Of a stretch of 64,000 nucleotides of DNA, positions 27,076 to 39,914 are shown one piece after another (within the stretch, counting starts at the first letter, position 1; each line of letters opens with the position of its first letter). A model generated the notes under the pieces. The model did not search any database and was not told the DNA's origin. It saw nothing but the letters and a program-made list of their open reading frames with translations. The stretch is from Plantago elongata (taxonomy: Eukaryota > Streptophyta > Magnoliopsida > Lamiales > Plantaginaceae), in the NCBI GenBank assembly GCA_036897095.1, contig JAYMSP010000038.1, positions 1 to 64,000 of the forward strand, in the 5' to 3' direction. A program made the position numbers and the translations under genes.

Positions 27076-27733
27076 TAGAGGTGTTTTGTGATCCAAATGT
27101 TCGTGAAAATTTCACGAAAATTTCAGTCAACGTTCTGTTCGTATTCGATATTGACTTGTTCGAACTGTTCGTGAACACGTTCGTTAGCTACCGAACACAA
27201 AATTTATTGTTCGGTAGTTTGTGAATTGTTCTTGAACAATTATATATATAATAAATATATATATTATTTAAATAATATTGTAAGTAATAGTATAATATAA
27301 TTATACATTTTGCTCTCTTTTGTATAATTGTAGATATGTAGCTCGTCTTAATTTATATTGTTCGTAGGATGAATGTATGACGTGATGTGTGATCTTGATA
27401 TTTGTCTTGAAATATGATTATAAAGGGAACTTTCATTCTATTTTTGTTTGATTTTTTAGGTTTCAACAACGAATAAACTGTTCTCGAACACGACCTTAAC
27501 GAACAAACAAACTGAACAGTTTGCGAACAAAAACTTACCAACACTAACAAACAAACGAAAACCTTAACGAACTGAACATGAATAAGTTTATGAGTTGTTT
27601 GACGAATACGAACACGAATACTAAAATTCTTAACGAACAAACGTTCGATAATGAAAAATTTTATGAGTTGTTCGACGAATACGAACACAGACACTAAAAT
27701 TTTTAACGAATAAATGTTCGATAAACACCCCTA
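27076..27733. mobile_element. hAT-like MITE/foldback element with GTTCG-rich arms
   Basis: About 658 bp. It begins TAGAGGTGTTT and ends AAACACCCCTA, whose reverse complement is TAGGGGTGTTT, a typical hAT terminus. It is flanked by near-identical 8-mers (CATGGGAT at 27068-27075 and TATGGGAT at 27734-27741, seven of eight alike). Both arms are filled with GTTCG/CGAAC words in inverted relation. The right arm has an internal direct duplication of about 70 bp (TATGAGTTGTTTGACGAATA near 27.59 kb and again near 27.66 kb). There is no coding capacity; the long minus-strand frames here are composition effects. Confidence 0.78.
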
Positions 27734-27741
27734 TATGGGAT

Positions 27742-28740
27742 GATGTGATGATGGAAGTACTAAGTTCCATGAGATTTAAACAGTTCCTTTTTTTTATTCT
27801 TTTTATTTCTTTGTTTAGGTGAGCCTCAAGATCATTGAACATATCATTTCTAGATTTAAGCATGAGAAACGAAATTCTAAAAATAAAGATTCTCTGATTT
27901 ACTTTAGTGCTGTATGTGATACTTGACTGCTGAAAAAAAATCAAAGATTTGTGAGGATATTTTTTGTATGGAACCAGAGTTTTAATTTCAAGCAAAGCCA
28001 GTAATTGGTCCAGACACCATGATCTCTTAGATCAATCTGACTATTGCTTATTGTCGGGGAACCATCCAGAATTACACGGTGGAACTCATCCTTTAGTATT
28101 CATCATAAATTAAACCCATTAATACTGCATCATGGTCTGTGCATGCAAGTTTCACTAAAATAGAAAAAACAATAGTTTTATTTGCTCATAAGCCCCTGCA
28201 AGGTAGGTGATGTACACTTGTTTCCGTTTTGGCGAATTACATTGGCGCCTCACCATTGGATGTAAGTGTAACCGTGCAAGAAGTAATGTAGTACTATAAG
28301 TTTTTAAAACTACAGTGATGAGACGGCCTGCTCAATTCGATTTTCGATTAGACTAAGAGTTTTAGAACAGAAACTGTAGCTGGAGAGGATAAATTAATAG
28401 TTCCTTTACTTTCGAAAACTCTGTCTTACCCTCAATATCATCTTTTGATACGTGGTAGTATTTCATTTTGCCACCACCTATTTTCTGTAAAAATAGATTC
28501 TGACTTGTAGTACTCTCAAATTGCGCATACTAGTCTAATCTAATCATAAAACAGAGGGAGTTCATAGTTCCAAGGTAATCATCCCCAACATAACATCATA
28601 CACTTTTTGTTACACTAAAATAATAATATTTCGAAATCAATTTCTACACCGAAAACATGTGAGGTATATAAACATCTTTCTCTAGAAAGGGAGTATAAAT
28701 TAAAGGTAACTAAAGTAAATTTATACGTGAGAAAGTCACA
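27742..28740. other. Intergenic, nothing recognised
   Basis: AT-rich sequence without a domain-bearing frame, RNA gene or clear repeat. Confidence 0.45.
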
Positions 28741-29390
28741 ATTGATCTTCAAGTTTGGGGGAATGGCTCACGCAACACTGTGTTTGGACACCCTGTGATA
28801 AGTGGTCCTAATATTTATTTCGTTATGACTTGAGAAGTATTATTGACCGAAGTCAATTTGTTTTTGCTGATGTGTCAGTCATTCAATGAGTCAACTGTGC
28901 CACATACAGGTCCACCTCATTTCAATAATAAGAAATAGAAAAAATAAATTTAAAAATCTTAAATTAAAATTCAATAATTATAATTCAGATCGATATTTAT
29001 AGGGTTTGATTTTGGAGAAGTTTACTGTCGTGTTGCTTTTTTTAATGAGGTGTGTTTGTTTTTTCCTTTTAAATGTGTTGTGTCTCCTTGAATTTCAGAG
29101 AATTGAAAATTCAATTTCTTATTTTGTATTTTTTCTATTTTTATTTTGTAATTTCATTTTTAATTTTGATTTTTTTTAATATTGAAATTATGTCTAGGCA
29201 CGTGTGTTGGCGACGGTTTGGCGAATTTGATGATTTTTGACGAATTTTACGAATACCACCTAAACAAAATTGATCAATATTATGAAAAAGTCCTTCTTAA
29301 GCTATGGCGAAATAAATATTATGATTAATTATCACATGGTGTCCAAATGCAGTGTTGCGTGAGCCATTACCCCCAAACTTGAGGACCAAT
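28741..29390. mobile_element. Long-TIR MITE, probably Mutator-like
   Basis: About 650 bp with terminal inverted repeats of roughly 110-120 bp. The left arm has TCAAGTTTGGGGG, AATGGCTCACGCAACACTG and TTTGGACACC. The right arm carries the same words in reverse complement, with scattered mismatches. Long, well-matched terminal repeats and no coding frame fit a non-autonomous MULE. The expected 9-bp target-site duplication is not visible, so the family call is tentative while the inverted repeat is clear. Confidence 0.75.
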
Positions 29391-32167
29391 GGCGCCTCCC
29401 TTCCCATTTATACCTGTGAAGTGAGCTAGAGTGACATTAGACCTTTAGTCTTGAGTGAGGTGACAGATAGAAGTGGTTTTATACTTGGTTAGTTTCCCTT
29501 GAACAAAGCGGATTTAGATACAAGGTATCAAGTAGGATGATTAAACTCAAGCTAAATGATCTCATATCTATAGGCACCTTGTTGACCTAATCAAATATTG
29601 ACACTATTGTTGGACTAGGACGGCGTGTTTAGGCCACTCACCTTGATCACGTAAGAATGGACCATTGTTTAGTGGAATGGAGGAATTCTTCAGGTAGGAT
29701 TCATTCCTCCTTCCTAATTAGTGATCCTAGAATATGTTTCTCCCCTTTGTACTTGAGGTCGGGCCTCACGGGGTTAGACCCAATCATATATGGTGGAAAG
29801 ACTTCTCTTAAGTTTTAAATCAGTTTGTGTTATAAGTTCATGGTTGGATGCCTTGGCCAGGGCCGGTTCGCTTTTGACATGTCTTTCTTATGCAGGAACT
29901 TTAACTTTGTAGATTAGGGCCTGACTTATTTCGACATGTAAACATTATATCCCAGACGTCAATATTAACTTGACATCTAGCCTCCTCCGTCCAAGCTATG
30001 AAAGTAAGACATTTAACCATTGAATAAGAGCATATTGCAAATTGCATAACATTACCAGAAACGCATGGAACATGATAAATCAATTTGATGATACTTGTTT
30101 TCTTTCTGTTTTTTAGAATTAATTTGGTGATACTTCAGAAAGCACTAAAGAATAAAAACAAGCAGTTACTGTTTTATTGCTATCTTTTGCCCCATCTTAA
30201 CTTACATTCAGGCTATGATCTATCCTGTATATTATATATAATTATCTTTATCCATTATTTGGTCACTCACTAGTAGTATTATTTTGGAGTCATGGTTGAA
30301 GTAAATACGATTACGGTTAACTTTTAATTTATAGGATGGATGTATATTGTCTACTGTTTTATATATTCAAGGAGTGTGTTGGGGTAAATTTACATGGCAA
30401 TTGTCAAAGATCGCTGGTTGTCCCACCGTTCAATAGTTTGAAAAACATCCACATCCCAAAAAATCGAATCTTCCATATCACTAAGCACATTTAATGTAAA
30501 TGCATTGGGGTTAGCACGTTTTATTTTCTCTAAGACGGTGAAGATGTCTGTTTTTCTTCATTCTTTACTCATTAAGAAAAAAACACACACACACACTCCC
30601 ACTCACAATTAAACTATGTTTACAAGGTTCTCATCCTGTCTACTCACCGTCTCTATTCCCTAAGATTGTAGGGCTTGAAACTTGAGTTTGTTTTGTTTTT
30701 TTTACACTGAAAATACGCGTTTGTATATGGTAACACTTCCTTAAAAACTCAGCAACAAAGGGTCCCTATTTGAACGGTCTTTTGTCCAACTCATTGCTTC
30801 CCATAAAAATGTCATGTAACCCAACTCACTTCTGGTTGTCTACTAGACTTGGTCACAATAGTGGAGGACCTTATATATATAGGATATAGGGCTCACAGTA
30901 TAATTATAGGTTTCCCATTTGAATTTTTATCTAACAGCTGTATATTTCGAACTCTTACATAGTTAAATGCCATATGGTGCCCTTCTCTTTTTAAAATTTT
31001 CTTTTACGCTGGACCAAGAAAATTGAGATGACTTGAGTGATAGGTTTTGCATGAGAGCTTAGATATCTCAACTTGAGTATGAACTCCTGGTCGAATAAAT
31101 CTCCTCATCACTATGAACTAGTATATGTATATCAAGCCTCAGAAATTATTATCAGGGGAGGTACTCGATGACAAGACCAAGGAAAAGTCACCAACGTACC
31201 CTTGGTGCTCGTATTGGGTAAAGTCTGGATTTATGTGAAACCTAAATTACTTGTGTAATTTCATTTAATTGATCTTGTGTAATTTTTAAAAATAGTGTTA
31301 TCGAGTGTCTTAAGCATAAAAATACATCCTATTTAGAGGTTGATTTGTTCTGATAGAGGGATTATTACATGCTAGAGGGTGAGCAATGCAACGTCATCCT
31401 ATTATACGTGGAATTTTCACATTAAGAGTGTCGCATTGGTTATACCTAAACTATTTACAAACATTTTTAGACCATAAATAGGGAGTATATGTTATTGTAT
31501 ATTGTAGATAAAATATTAGTTCTAAGTGGTGATCATGAAAATTTCCCCCCTTTCCTTGTTCTGGGTTAATTTTGATCAAGAATTGACACTAGACTAGATG
31601 TTAAAGACTCCTTGGCGAATGAATACGTACAAATGTTTTGCTGATAATATATATATGAGATTGCATAGACGTAGCAGTACATTATAATATTGTGAGTGCT
31701 GAGGGCTGGGAAAGGGAGCTGATTGTCTTGGAATAGCAGATTAGAAGCTTGGAATCATGTGATGATCAATAAATGCGAATCGATCTTAGTGTTATAATTT
31801 AGAAGCATCCTTGCAGAAACCCTCGTGATCATGCAATAAGCATAAGACCATTGCCTTTTGAAATTATTTCGAGTCGTGCAGGAATCTTTTCTTCTTAGAA
31901 CTGTAGAAGAATTCTTATATATCTCTCTGTCTTTGCTACTATATAATTTTAAACCTAATGCATGTGATCACTTGCTTACTGGATTGTGCTGCATTTATAC
32001 AACTTGTGATGATTTAATTCTTGTCTTTTGAACTTTGTACTTCTCTTAGATTTCAGTCCCGTGTCGGATCTTATAACTGTCTCATTAATTTCTTGCTTGC
32101 TACTTCAAATTGTTCAATCTAATTAAATGTGGCATGCTTTATCCTTGTCTTGGTTTTTTATGGTGCT
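29391..32167. other. Gene-poor intergenic region
   Basis: About 2.8 kb. The frames at 29901-30083 (-) and 30085-30273 (+) are short and have no domain. A short CA microsatellite occurs near 30582-30596. No gene, RNA or clear transposon end was recognised. Confidence 0.5.
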
Positions 32168-32176
32168 TGCCTGAGC

Positions 32177-32464
32177 ATTTCAGGGGCGGAGCCAAAATTA
32201 CAAACGACCTAGTACGTATAAATTAGAAAAATTATTTTACTAAAAAATAATATTTATTAGTATTGTTATCAATGAAAACATTTAAAAATGATGATAATTT
32301 TATCAATATTCTACTAAATATATGTACTAAAATTAAAGAAAAAGAACTTATTATATCAATTACAATTAGGGTAGTGGAAACAAGTAATATATTAAATTAT
32401 ATACACTAGAAAAAATTGAAGGGTAGTGCAAGTGCACTACCCCATGTCTATATATCTCCGCCTC
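32177..32464. mobile_element. hAT-like MITE (CAGGGGCGGA family)
   Basis: CAGGGGCGGAGCC at 32181 and TCCGCCTCTG at about 32457-32466 form the short inverted termini of a very common plant hAT MITE type. A 9-base direct repeat, TGCCTGAGC, lies at 32168-32176 and 32465-32473. It does not sit exactly against the canonical termini, so the element edges are uncertain by a few bases. The inside is AT-rich and non-coding. Confidence 0.65.
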
Positions 32465-32473
32465 TGCCTGAGC

Positions 32474-33719
32474 TGCTGTTTGATCGTATGAATCAGATTG
32501 CATCTTATGAACCTCTTATGATCAATGTACGTATTCCTGTAAAAATTTATTAATAATAAGTTTGCCAATTCTAAAATTAAAGAACTAGTGAAGATATGGT
32601 TCGGGTGAAAATAAGTATCCCACTAAATCCTGTGACTTGAATAGCGAGATAGGTTAGGGTTGAGAATGAGACTTCAATTAAATATGTAAATTTTTTGTTT
32701 TTTAATTTACAGATAGCGTAAAAATCTACAAATTCTAAATAAAAATTCACAGAAGGTGCAAATTTACATATACCGAATAAAAATTCACAAACTATAAATT
32801 AAAAAGAAATAGAATTTTCATATATAATAGAAAATTGCTATTTTTCCCAAACTTTATAATGGCTCAATAGTTATATATAAATCACATGTTGCTAGAAGCA
32901 GATGTAGTCATATACTAATATGGAGATTGTCTCATTTTAACTTTTAGCTTACTACAATCATTCGGTTGTAATTTTAATTGTAATTTAATCTTAAATTATA
33001 TTAATAAATTGTTTAATAAATCATATTATTAAATTGTACTTTCTAAATTTCATGAATAAGCTTTATCAAACTTTTATCTAAATTCTGTCGAAACTGAATC
33101 GTTAACCAACAAGACAATTATATTGAGATGGGGAATATAATACTATAAAAAGTGTGGTTATTTAATAAAAAAACAAATGTTTCAACTTAGAGCAAATTAG
33201 AGTAATGGACGTTGGAGTAAGTGAAGTTTGAATTGTAATAAGCAATAATAATGAGTAATCCTTGAATTGTGACTCAAACAAACATACTTGTTTGTCTATT
33301 GCTCGTAACTTGCAAATTGTAGCGAAATTAAAGAAGATTAGAAAAAAGAAAGAAGCATGTGGTATCGTAGTTAACTACTAACTAGATGTATGTTGTTTGA
33401 TTGACGTTTCCATGTGAATGTCCGCCAACAAACATTCACGTCGAAACCCATCTACTTTCCCTCGGTCCGGGTTTCCTTTTCGGGTCTTCCCTCACTGCAT
33501 TATTTTACGCTAACACAATTGCAGTTTACTAAAACTCTAACCCTAGTTGTTCCCACCAAATTTATTGCTTTTGTCTCTTCTTTAACTTTATCAATAAATT
33601 ATCTTTCATTTTTTGTTTCATCTTTCCGATTAAGGGGATGGTGAACCCCATGACTAGCTAGAATAAGAATTACAGAAACCATAATCCACAAATTAATATA
33701 TTCTCAGAAAAAAAAACTA
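32474..33719. other. Intergenic, no supportable gene
   Basis: AT-rich. The frame at 33414-33644 has no recognised domain. Confidence 0.45.
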
Positions 33720-33924
33720 ACTCCATCCTGAGTTCAACTTCTGTAAATCCGAAAATAAATTTTAAGAGAAAAATAAAATAAAGTAGAAAAAAATTGTGAT
33801 AAAGTATGATAAATAATAACTAAAGTAAGAGAGATAGTGTAGAGATTTTATATCTAACGAATAACAAGATGAAGTTGGAACGAAGTAAATGAAATATAAG
33901 AAGATTAAATTGGGATGGAGGAAG
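33720..33924. mobile_element. Stowaway-like MITE
   Basis: About 205 bp between TA dinucleotides (33718-33719 and 33925-33926). The left end is ACTCCATCCTGAGTTCAAC; the right end, reverse complemented, is CTTCCTCCATCCCAATTTAA. The inside is non-coding. Confidence 0.6.
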
Positions 33925-34056
33925 TATATTTTATTAGGTGTAACCTCATTCTGGCTCAATTTTTTTTTATCTCAATCGATTAAATAATTAACCATTACTA
34001 CTGTATTTAAGAATCTCAAGTTTAGACATACAAAATTATATTAATGATAAAATATA

Positions 34057-34254
34057 TTTCCTCCGTCTCAAATTGAAAGTTCCGTATTCCGTTTTATGTT
34101 GGTACAAATTAAAAGTTCCATTTCTTTAAATGGAGAATTTATTTTTTACTTTATTCAATCATATTCATACTTTATTATTTTCTTTTTTACTTTATCACTT
34201 TTTTATAAAAAATTTATTCGGTTTCGTGGAACTTTTAATTTGGGATGGAGGTGG
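34057..34254. mobile_element. Stowaway-like MITE with TA target sites
   Basis: 198 bp. The left end is TTTCCTCCGTCTCAAATTGA; the right end, reverse complemented, is CCACCTCCATCCCAAATTAA. The inverted match continues through AAAGTTCC. It is flanked by TA at 34055-34056 and 34255-34256. It has no coding capacity; a frame crossing it is not a gene. Confidence 0.8.
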
Positions 34255-34256
34255 TA

Positions 34257-35230
34257 TTGATTTAGGAAAAATAAATTTATATTGTGACTTGTGTGGTGCT
34301 GTATTCTCATATCCAAGTAAAAAGTTATTAAAAGTTGTTTAGACAATTGTAGTGTTGAAACATTTCAAGTTCGAAGCATATACTTCTACATCTCATAGTT
34401 TACACTTAATGAAATAAAAGATATACATGCAGTTATGTAGCCATTATGTAGCGGATAAAGTATATAAATGACTTCATGCTTTTGTTTATTTGATCATTTT
34501 TTTCTTTTGTTCACTACTTAAAGCTATTGACATTATTGTAGATTTAAGAGTCAAACTGCAACAACGTGGAAACATAGCAAAGTACTTGCATGGATCGCCA
34601 AGCCAAGCGAATCACACACGGTGGCGGTGGATGGTCAACTTCATCGTGGATTTGACACATTAAATTTCAATAATTAAGTTTCTCATCTAACATATGATCA
34701 TAACATAATTAGAGAATTAGTACTAATATAATGCTAAACGTCGCTTTGAGCGTTCGAAATACCGACATACGGTGTCATTCATTTTGAATAAATCCACATG
34801 CTAGGCATACTGGAGAAAATTAAGTTTATTTCTTTCTCAAACTGAAATTTACTCAACCGAATTTAACTGAACTAAATGAATTTGAACTAAAATAAGATAT
34901 AAATTATAATTATGCCGACCTTAATTAAATTGAACTGAATTAAACTGAACTAGAATAATTTTAAGTTGAAGAGAACTAAGCACTAATTTATTATATTTGA
35001 AAAGGACATAGGCAAAAGGGTTTCACATTTGGTGGAAAGGCCAATTTATTCTTTATATTTTAAATTTAGTAGTTGGTAACTAGCAAAACAAGACTGCAAG
35101 AGTAGTCAAGTGTTGTCTAATTGTTGTTATTGACATTAGTTTATATTCAAATTGAGTACTTATACAAATAGTTTATTGCAAACCAATTTGCATGGTGACT
35201 AAATGAACCCTTAGCTAGCTAGCACACCGT
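34257..35230. other. Upstream region of the LOB-domain gene
   Basis: No gene recognised. Its right end holds the LBD promoter. Confidence 0.45.
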
Positions 35231-35238
35231 TATAAATA
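35231..35238 (+). promoter_or_regulatory. TATA box of the LOB-domain gene
   Basis: TATAAATA lies 116 bp before the start codon at 35354. A pyrimidine-rich stretch (about 35256-35290) follows at the distance expected for the transcription start and leader. Confidence 0.65.
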
Positions 35239-35353
35239 GGTTATCTCCCAGCTCATTTCTATTCTATTCTGTTCTACTCCTTTTCTCCCTGCACACTGCA
35301 TTGACATTCACTACAAAGCTGCTATCAAGTTTTCCTTTCCAAAGAGAAACAAT

Positions 35354-36309
35354 ATGGCTGGAGGAGGAACCTCACCTTGTGCTTCCTGCAAATTGCTAAG
35401 GCGTCGTTGCGCCAAGGACTGCGTATTTGCCCCTTACTTTCCCCCAGATGACCCTCATAAGTTTGCCATGGTTCACAAAGTTTTCGGTGCTAGCAATGTC
35501 AGCAAGATGCTCCAGGTTTGTCTCCTATTCAGTTATGTATCTTCTCTTGGATTTAATGTATATTTTGGATCAATTAGAAGCTTCTGAAATATATTTCTTC
35601 AAGAATTACATCTGGATACCTTTCAATTAACATAGGACAGTGAAGAAAGGATTATATATTGATCATATTCTCTATTTGGATTAGTTTTCATGATTAGTTG
35701 GGTAAAAACTGGAAAGTTATTAGTTAGTTGTATATCATGTATGTTCTTTTTAAGGATGACATCATCACATCAATGGTGGTTATATTCATAAATTTTTAGA
35801 AAAATCAATAATCATAACTGATCTCAAATTTAATACCATCCATGATTAAGTAAATATTCAAAATACCATAAACCCTAAGCAAGATTTGTCCACATGTGCT
35901 TGGTTTCTCATACCAGCTTCTTAATTTATCACAGGAGCTTCCTGTACATCAACGAGCAGATGCAGTGAGCAGTTTAGTCTACGAGGCTAATGCAAGGATG
36001 AGAGACCCTGTGTACGGATGCGTAGGAGCGATATCTTACCTGCAGAACCAAGTGTCCCAGCTTCAGATGCAGCTAGCTGTGGCTCAAGCGGAGATACTGT
36101 GCATCCAGATGCAAGAAGAGCAGGCGGCACTGCCTTTGCCTCTCCCGCCTTTGCAGCAGGCGGACGATGAGAAATCCCTTTTACTAGCAGCAGCCTCGAA
36201 TAACTTCAATAACAACCTTCAGCACTACTTTAACTTTGCTTCTACTAGTTCTAGCTCTCATGTAATGCAAGCTGATAATCCTCTCAAGAGAGAGTCCCTT
36301 TGGACCTGA
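35354..36309 (+). CDS. LOB-domain transcription factor, class I, LBD12-like
   Basis: Two exons, 35354-35515 and 35935-36309, give 178 residues. The LOB domain is complete: the C-x2-C-x6-C-x3-C zinc motif (CASCKLLRRRCAKDC, Cys9, 12, 19, 23), the GAS block (VFGASNVSKMLQ, then ELPVHQRADAVSSLVYEA after the intron) and the leucine-zipper-like coiled coil (YLQNQVSQLQMQLAVAQAEI). The phase-0 intron after KMLQ is the usual family position. These nuclear DNA-binding proteins act in lateral-organ boundary and meristem patterning. The C-terminal tail is Pro/Leu-, Ala/Asn- and Ser-rich. Closest by memory is LBD12 (At2g30130). Confidence 0.93.
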
Positions 36310-37292
36310 TCAGTTTAATGTTTAGGCTGTAGCTGAAGCTTGTTTTTTGTGTACTTCATCTAACTAGCTTATTGTCAACTATTTTAGTTTCTCAACCACT
36401 TTTAGAGACTTTCTTTATCATCTTCGTAATACTCAATCGAACTAAAAACAAGTTGCATATTAATGCTTGCTGAAAATGATGGAAAGTCCATATGGGACAA
36501 AATATTTAAATATGGCTTTGCAATTTAAGTATTTGTGACATTACTAAAATATCAACAACTTAGATTTTCAGGATGACTTTTTGCGTGGTGAACAAGGAAA
36601 AATGGCAATCAGATTTCTCAAGTTTTCAGTTGGAGGCGAGCCCTCAAATTAATTGAATTCAACACTTTGAAGATACTTCATTCTTCATATGGCCACATAC
36701 ATGTCGTGGGCTACGAGTAGTGGTCAAACCTGGATTCTATATAATGGGCTTCTCTCACTTCATCTCCAACTCACTCACTTCTTTGGGCTTTGTCCAATGT
36801 GACTCCAGGCCACCCCAACTCGTTAATGCGATCAATCAAGTATCCCAACTTCACTGCATAGATTTCTCAGTAAAATCCCAAATTTTCAGCTGAGATTTGG
36901 AAAATTATACACGTTGAATGCGATACTTACAAGATTATTTGGAATGCAATTTCCAATTCAAATTACATATTTTGTACATAAAAATATAATTTAAATTAAA
37001 AAATTTCAATTTTTAATTGCATTTTAAACAATCACATAATATTACATCTTTAGTGTTAAATTACCAATACCACAGATGAGTTCAATATCCCACATTCCCA
37101 CCCTCATTTTGATGTAATTAAAGCAGCCACCATAAGATCCTACATAATTGACTAATGTCTTTTTATAATTGAAAAATAAATAATCGAGCAATCCGATCCA
37201 TCAAATCAATTTAAATGCAAATACTCTCTTCGGCTCCAAAACGCCTACATACTAGTTCCATTACTCATAACCCAAATCACCATGACAATAAT
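36310..37292. other. Intergenic region 3' of the LOB-domain gene
   Basis: Probably 3' UTR at the start. No gene or repeat recognised otherwise. Confidence 0.45.
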
Positions 37293-37566
37293 GGGTAAAT
37301 TATACAAAACTCAATCCAATAAAGCTAAGCAAACGCAAAACATGCTCAATTATTAAAACTGTACCAAATCCTTCGAGATATTAATTTTCATTGTATGATA
37401 TTCCCCCAATTATCAAAATTACATCAAATCCCCTGAAATGTTAATAAACATAGCACGGTTGACCCTCACTAATCAATACTACACCAAATCCTCCCGAATC
37501 GTCGAAAAAATAATGCAAAATTGCGTTTTTGTCTATCTATCTATCTATTACTTATTAATACTAATC

Positions 37567-38016
37567 AACTACTTCAAAGTAGTTATTAATCGCAAAAGTA
37601 GTTTTCCCACTACTTTCATAGTGTTACTAATATTATCTATATAAAATTAAGAAATTGTAAATCGAGCATATAATCGCGTGTGAAGAATTCACGTGACCGA
37701 ACAATTTTACTTGCAAAAAAATAAAATTTAATATTATAAAAAACACGTGAAATCTGCGTGTCAAATTTCCTTGTTACTAATACAAATAAAATACTTGAAA
37801 GTAGTTATTAGTCCCATAAGTAGTTAATTTCCCCACTACTTTTATACCTTTAGGATATCATTTTTCCTAAAACTACTCATATAAAATTAAGAATTTGTTA
37901 GTCAAATATATAACCGTGTGCGAAGAATTCACGTGAACGAACATTTTACTTGCAAAAATTAAAATTTAATATTATAATAAAACACGTGGATTCCACTTGT
38001 CAAATTTACTTGTATA
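37567..38016. repeat. Two-copy direct repeat of about 225 bp
   Basis: Copies at about 37567-37784 and 37792-38016 share AAAGTAGTTATTA, GAAGAATTCACGTGA, TTTACTTGCAAAAA and AAACACGTG in the same order. They are diverged by substitutions and small indels. A TATC microsatellite lies just to the left (about 37532-37547). Confidence 0.85.
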
Positions 38017-38334
38017 ACTATAGATGCACTTCACACGGAGAAAATAAAATTATTTATACCTATAATAACGTACAAACTTACTCCTATTTTTTAATAAAAT
38101 AAATTATAGTAAAATTATAATTTATCAAACTGTAATAAATTAGAAAATAATTAATTAAATAAATAAAGGGACCGAATATCTCCGATTCTGCGGAACACTA
38201 ACATTGCTAAAAAACATTGAGTTTTTCTTTTTGAGATACGATATTATAATTACAATAGTCAATCGAATGAATACTCATCATCAATAACTTTTTAATAACT
38301 CTCTATACATAGGATAAATATCATCTATTTCGGA

Positions 38335-38410
38335 AAATCGAACCCGTGACCTTTTAATTACATGGTGTCTCAGCTTGCCACCCGACTAGGAACGCTTTGA
38401 AAAAAAAAAT
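38335..38410 (-). repeat. tRNA-derived SINE relic
   Basis: On the minus strand GGTCACGGGTTCGATTTTCC (B box) is preceded at the expected distance by an A-box-like CCTAGTCGGGTGGCAAGCTG. An A-tract lies on the other strand at about 38400-38410, so the ends are unclear. Confidence 0.45.
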
Positions 38411-38912
38411 TGAATATATAGTAACCATTAATGAATACAAATATTTCCATTGCATAGTCGCAAGATCAGTGTTTCTCTATTCTTTTTATTGTTCCTTTGT
38501 GTATTTAGTTATAATGGTACATCATTACAATCATTAAAAAAATAGAAAAAAACGCCGGCCTGAGGATCAAAGATGGTCACATTTTATTGAATTCATAGTA
38601 TTAGACAAAATTGAAAGCGCAATTCTACAAACATGAATAATGTCCGATCTCATTTTTCGTATGTGAAAAAATACATTTATTAATTGATAGTTTTAATTTT
38701 ATGTTATATTTATAAATATTTGGAGAGATTTTGATAATTAAGGGTATAGGAAGGGAATTGTTATTGTTTTAGAGGGTTAGGTGTATCGAAAATAATTGAA
38801 GGTGTATTTTACAATATCTATTCATATATAAGTGGATTTGGTACAATTTTAATAATTAAATGTATTTTGTAATCCTTTTGTATAATTGGAGGGGGTTTTG
38901 TGACGTTTACCC

Positions 38913-39914
38913 TGAGGATAATACACCATGTGTCTGGACCATTTCGACGTAGTAAAAGTATTCATTAACTTGGACTAATTGGTAGTGGACAAATGCAAAT
39001 TGAAAACTTCGGGGCTATGTTCATAAACATTGCAAATTCAAAATTTAAATTGACCAACAAATTAGAGTATTACATAAAATAAAAAATGCAATTACTTGGG
39101 CAAGAAATCATGTATCTTATATATAACCGTTCTTACCTAAAGTTCAAATATTGAATGATGCAATATCAGATGTTTTTTTTAATATGTTAATTATGTTATA
39201 TGGTCTCGATAAAAACCACCTTATATCCCTGCTCAACTACCTTATTATTACTTTAAGGTTATTAAGTTCGAATTTTGCACCTTTTATATACAACTCTAAA
39301 TCTTTACTATTAGATAATTTTATGACTTTTAATATCAGTCAATAAAAAGTAACAGTGTAGAACACCACTCATAAAAATTAAAAATACAAGAATTCATATG
39401 TAAGAATTTTAAAATTTAAAATTAACTGTTTTTTAGTTAAATATTTTATTCGTTTTAAAGTTATAATAATAAAAATTCTTTAGAACGGAGGAACTATGGT
39501 TAATGAATAACGAAGTATTCTAGTGCATTTAATGACGACAAATATTGTGGAAAGAAGATAAAAAAGAAAAGAAAAAGAAGTACATTAAAGATGATCAAAT
39601 CTGAATTTGACATGCTTTACCACAAACTCCTAATCTGAACCAACTACTACAAGGTAAAGATAAAAAGCTGTGATTTAGAATTACTACTGTTTAAGAGCAG
39701 TTAATAGTAACAATTAAATACCAAAAACCTTCCCAAATAATTGGAACCCTAGCATTGTACTTTTCTTCTACTACCCAAACCAAAATCTTCCACCTCCTTA
39801 TCGTGTTCACCGCGAATTTCTCGAATGCTCTATACCCCCCCTGTATGGAAGCACCGCCAATCCTGAAACCTCAACGAAAAATCACCAATCTCAAATTATC
39901 TCCACCTCTCTTCC
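38913..39914. other. Upstream region of the mitoferrin gene
   Basis: AT-rich promoter region; the frame at 39151-39345 is not gene-like. A cytosine-rich leader precedes the start codon. The frame from 39755 overlaps the mitoferrin 5' end out of frame and was not called. Confidence 0.5.

Larger units (their letters stand above)
37293..38912. mobile_element. Candidate inverted-repeat element of about 1.6 kb, non-coding
   Basis: The left edge begins GGGTAAATTATACAAAAC. The right edge, reverse complemented, begins GGGTAAACGTCACAAAAC. Just inside both ends, in opposite orientation, is a phrase like CAATTATTAAAATTGTACCA followed by AATCC. There is no coding frame. No clear target-site duplication is visible, so this is an element candidate inferred from its ends. 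It contains the tandem duplication at 37.57-38.02 kb and a SINE-like insert near 38.34 kb. Confidence 0.4.
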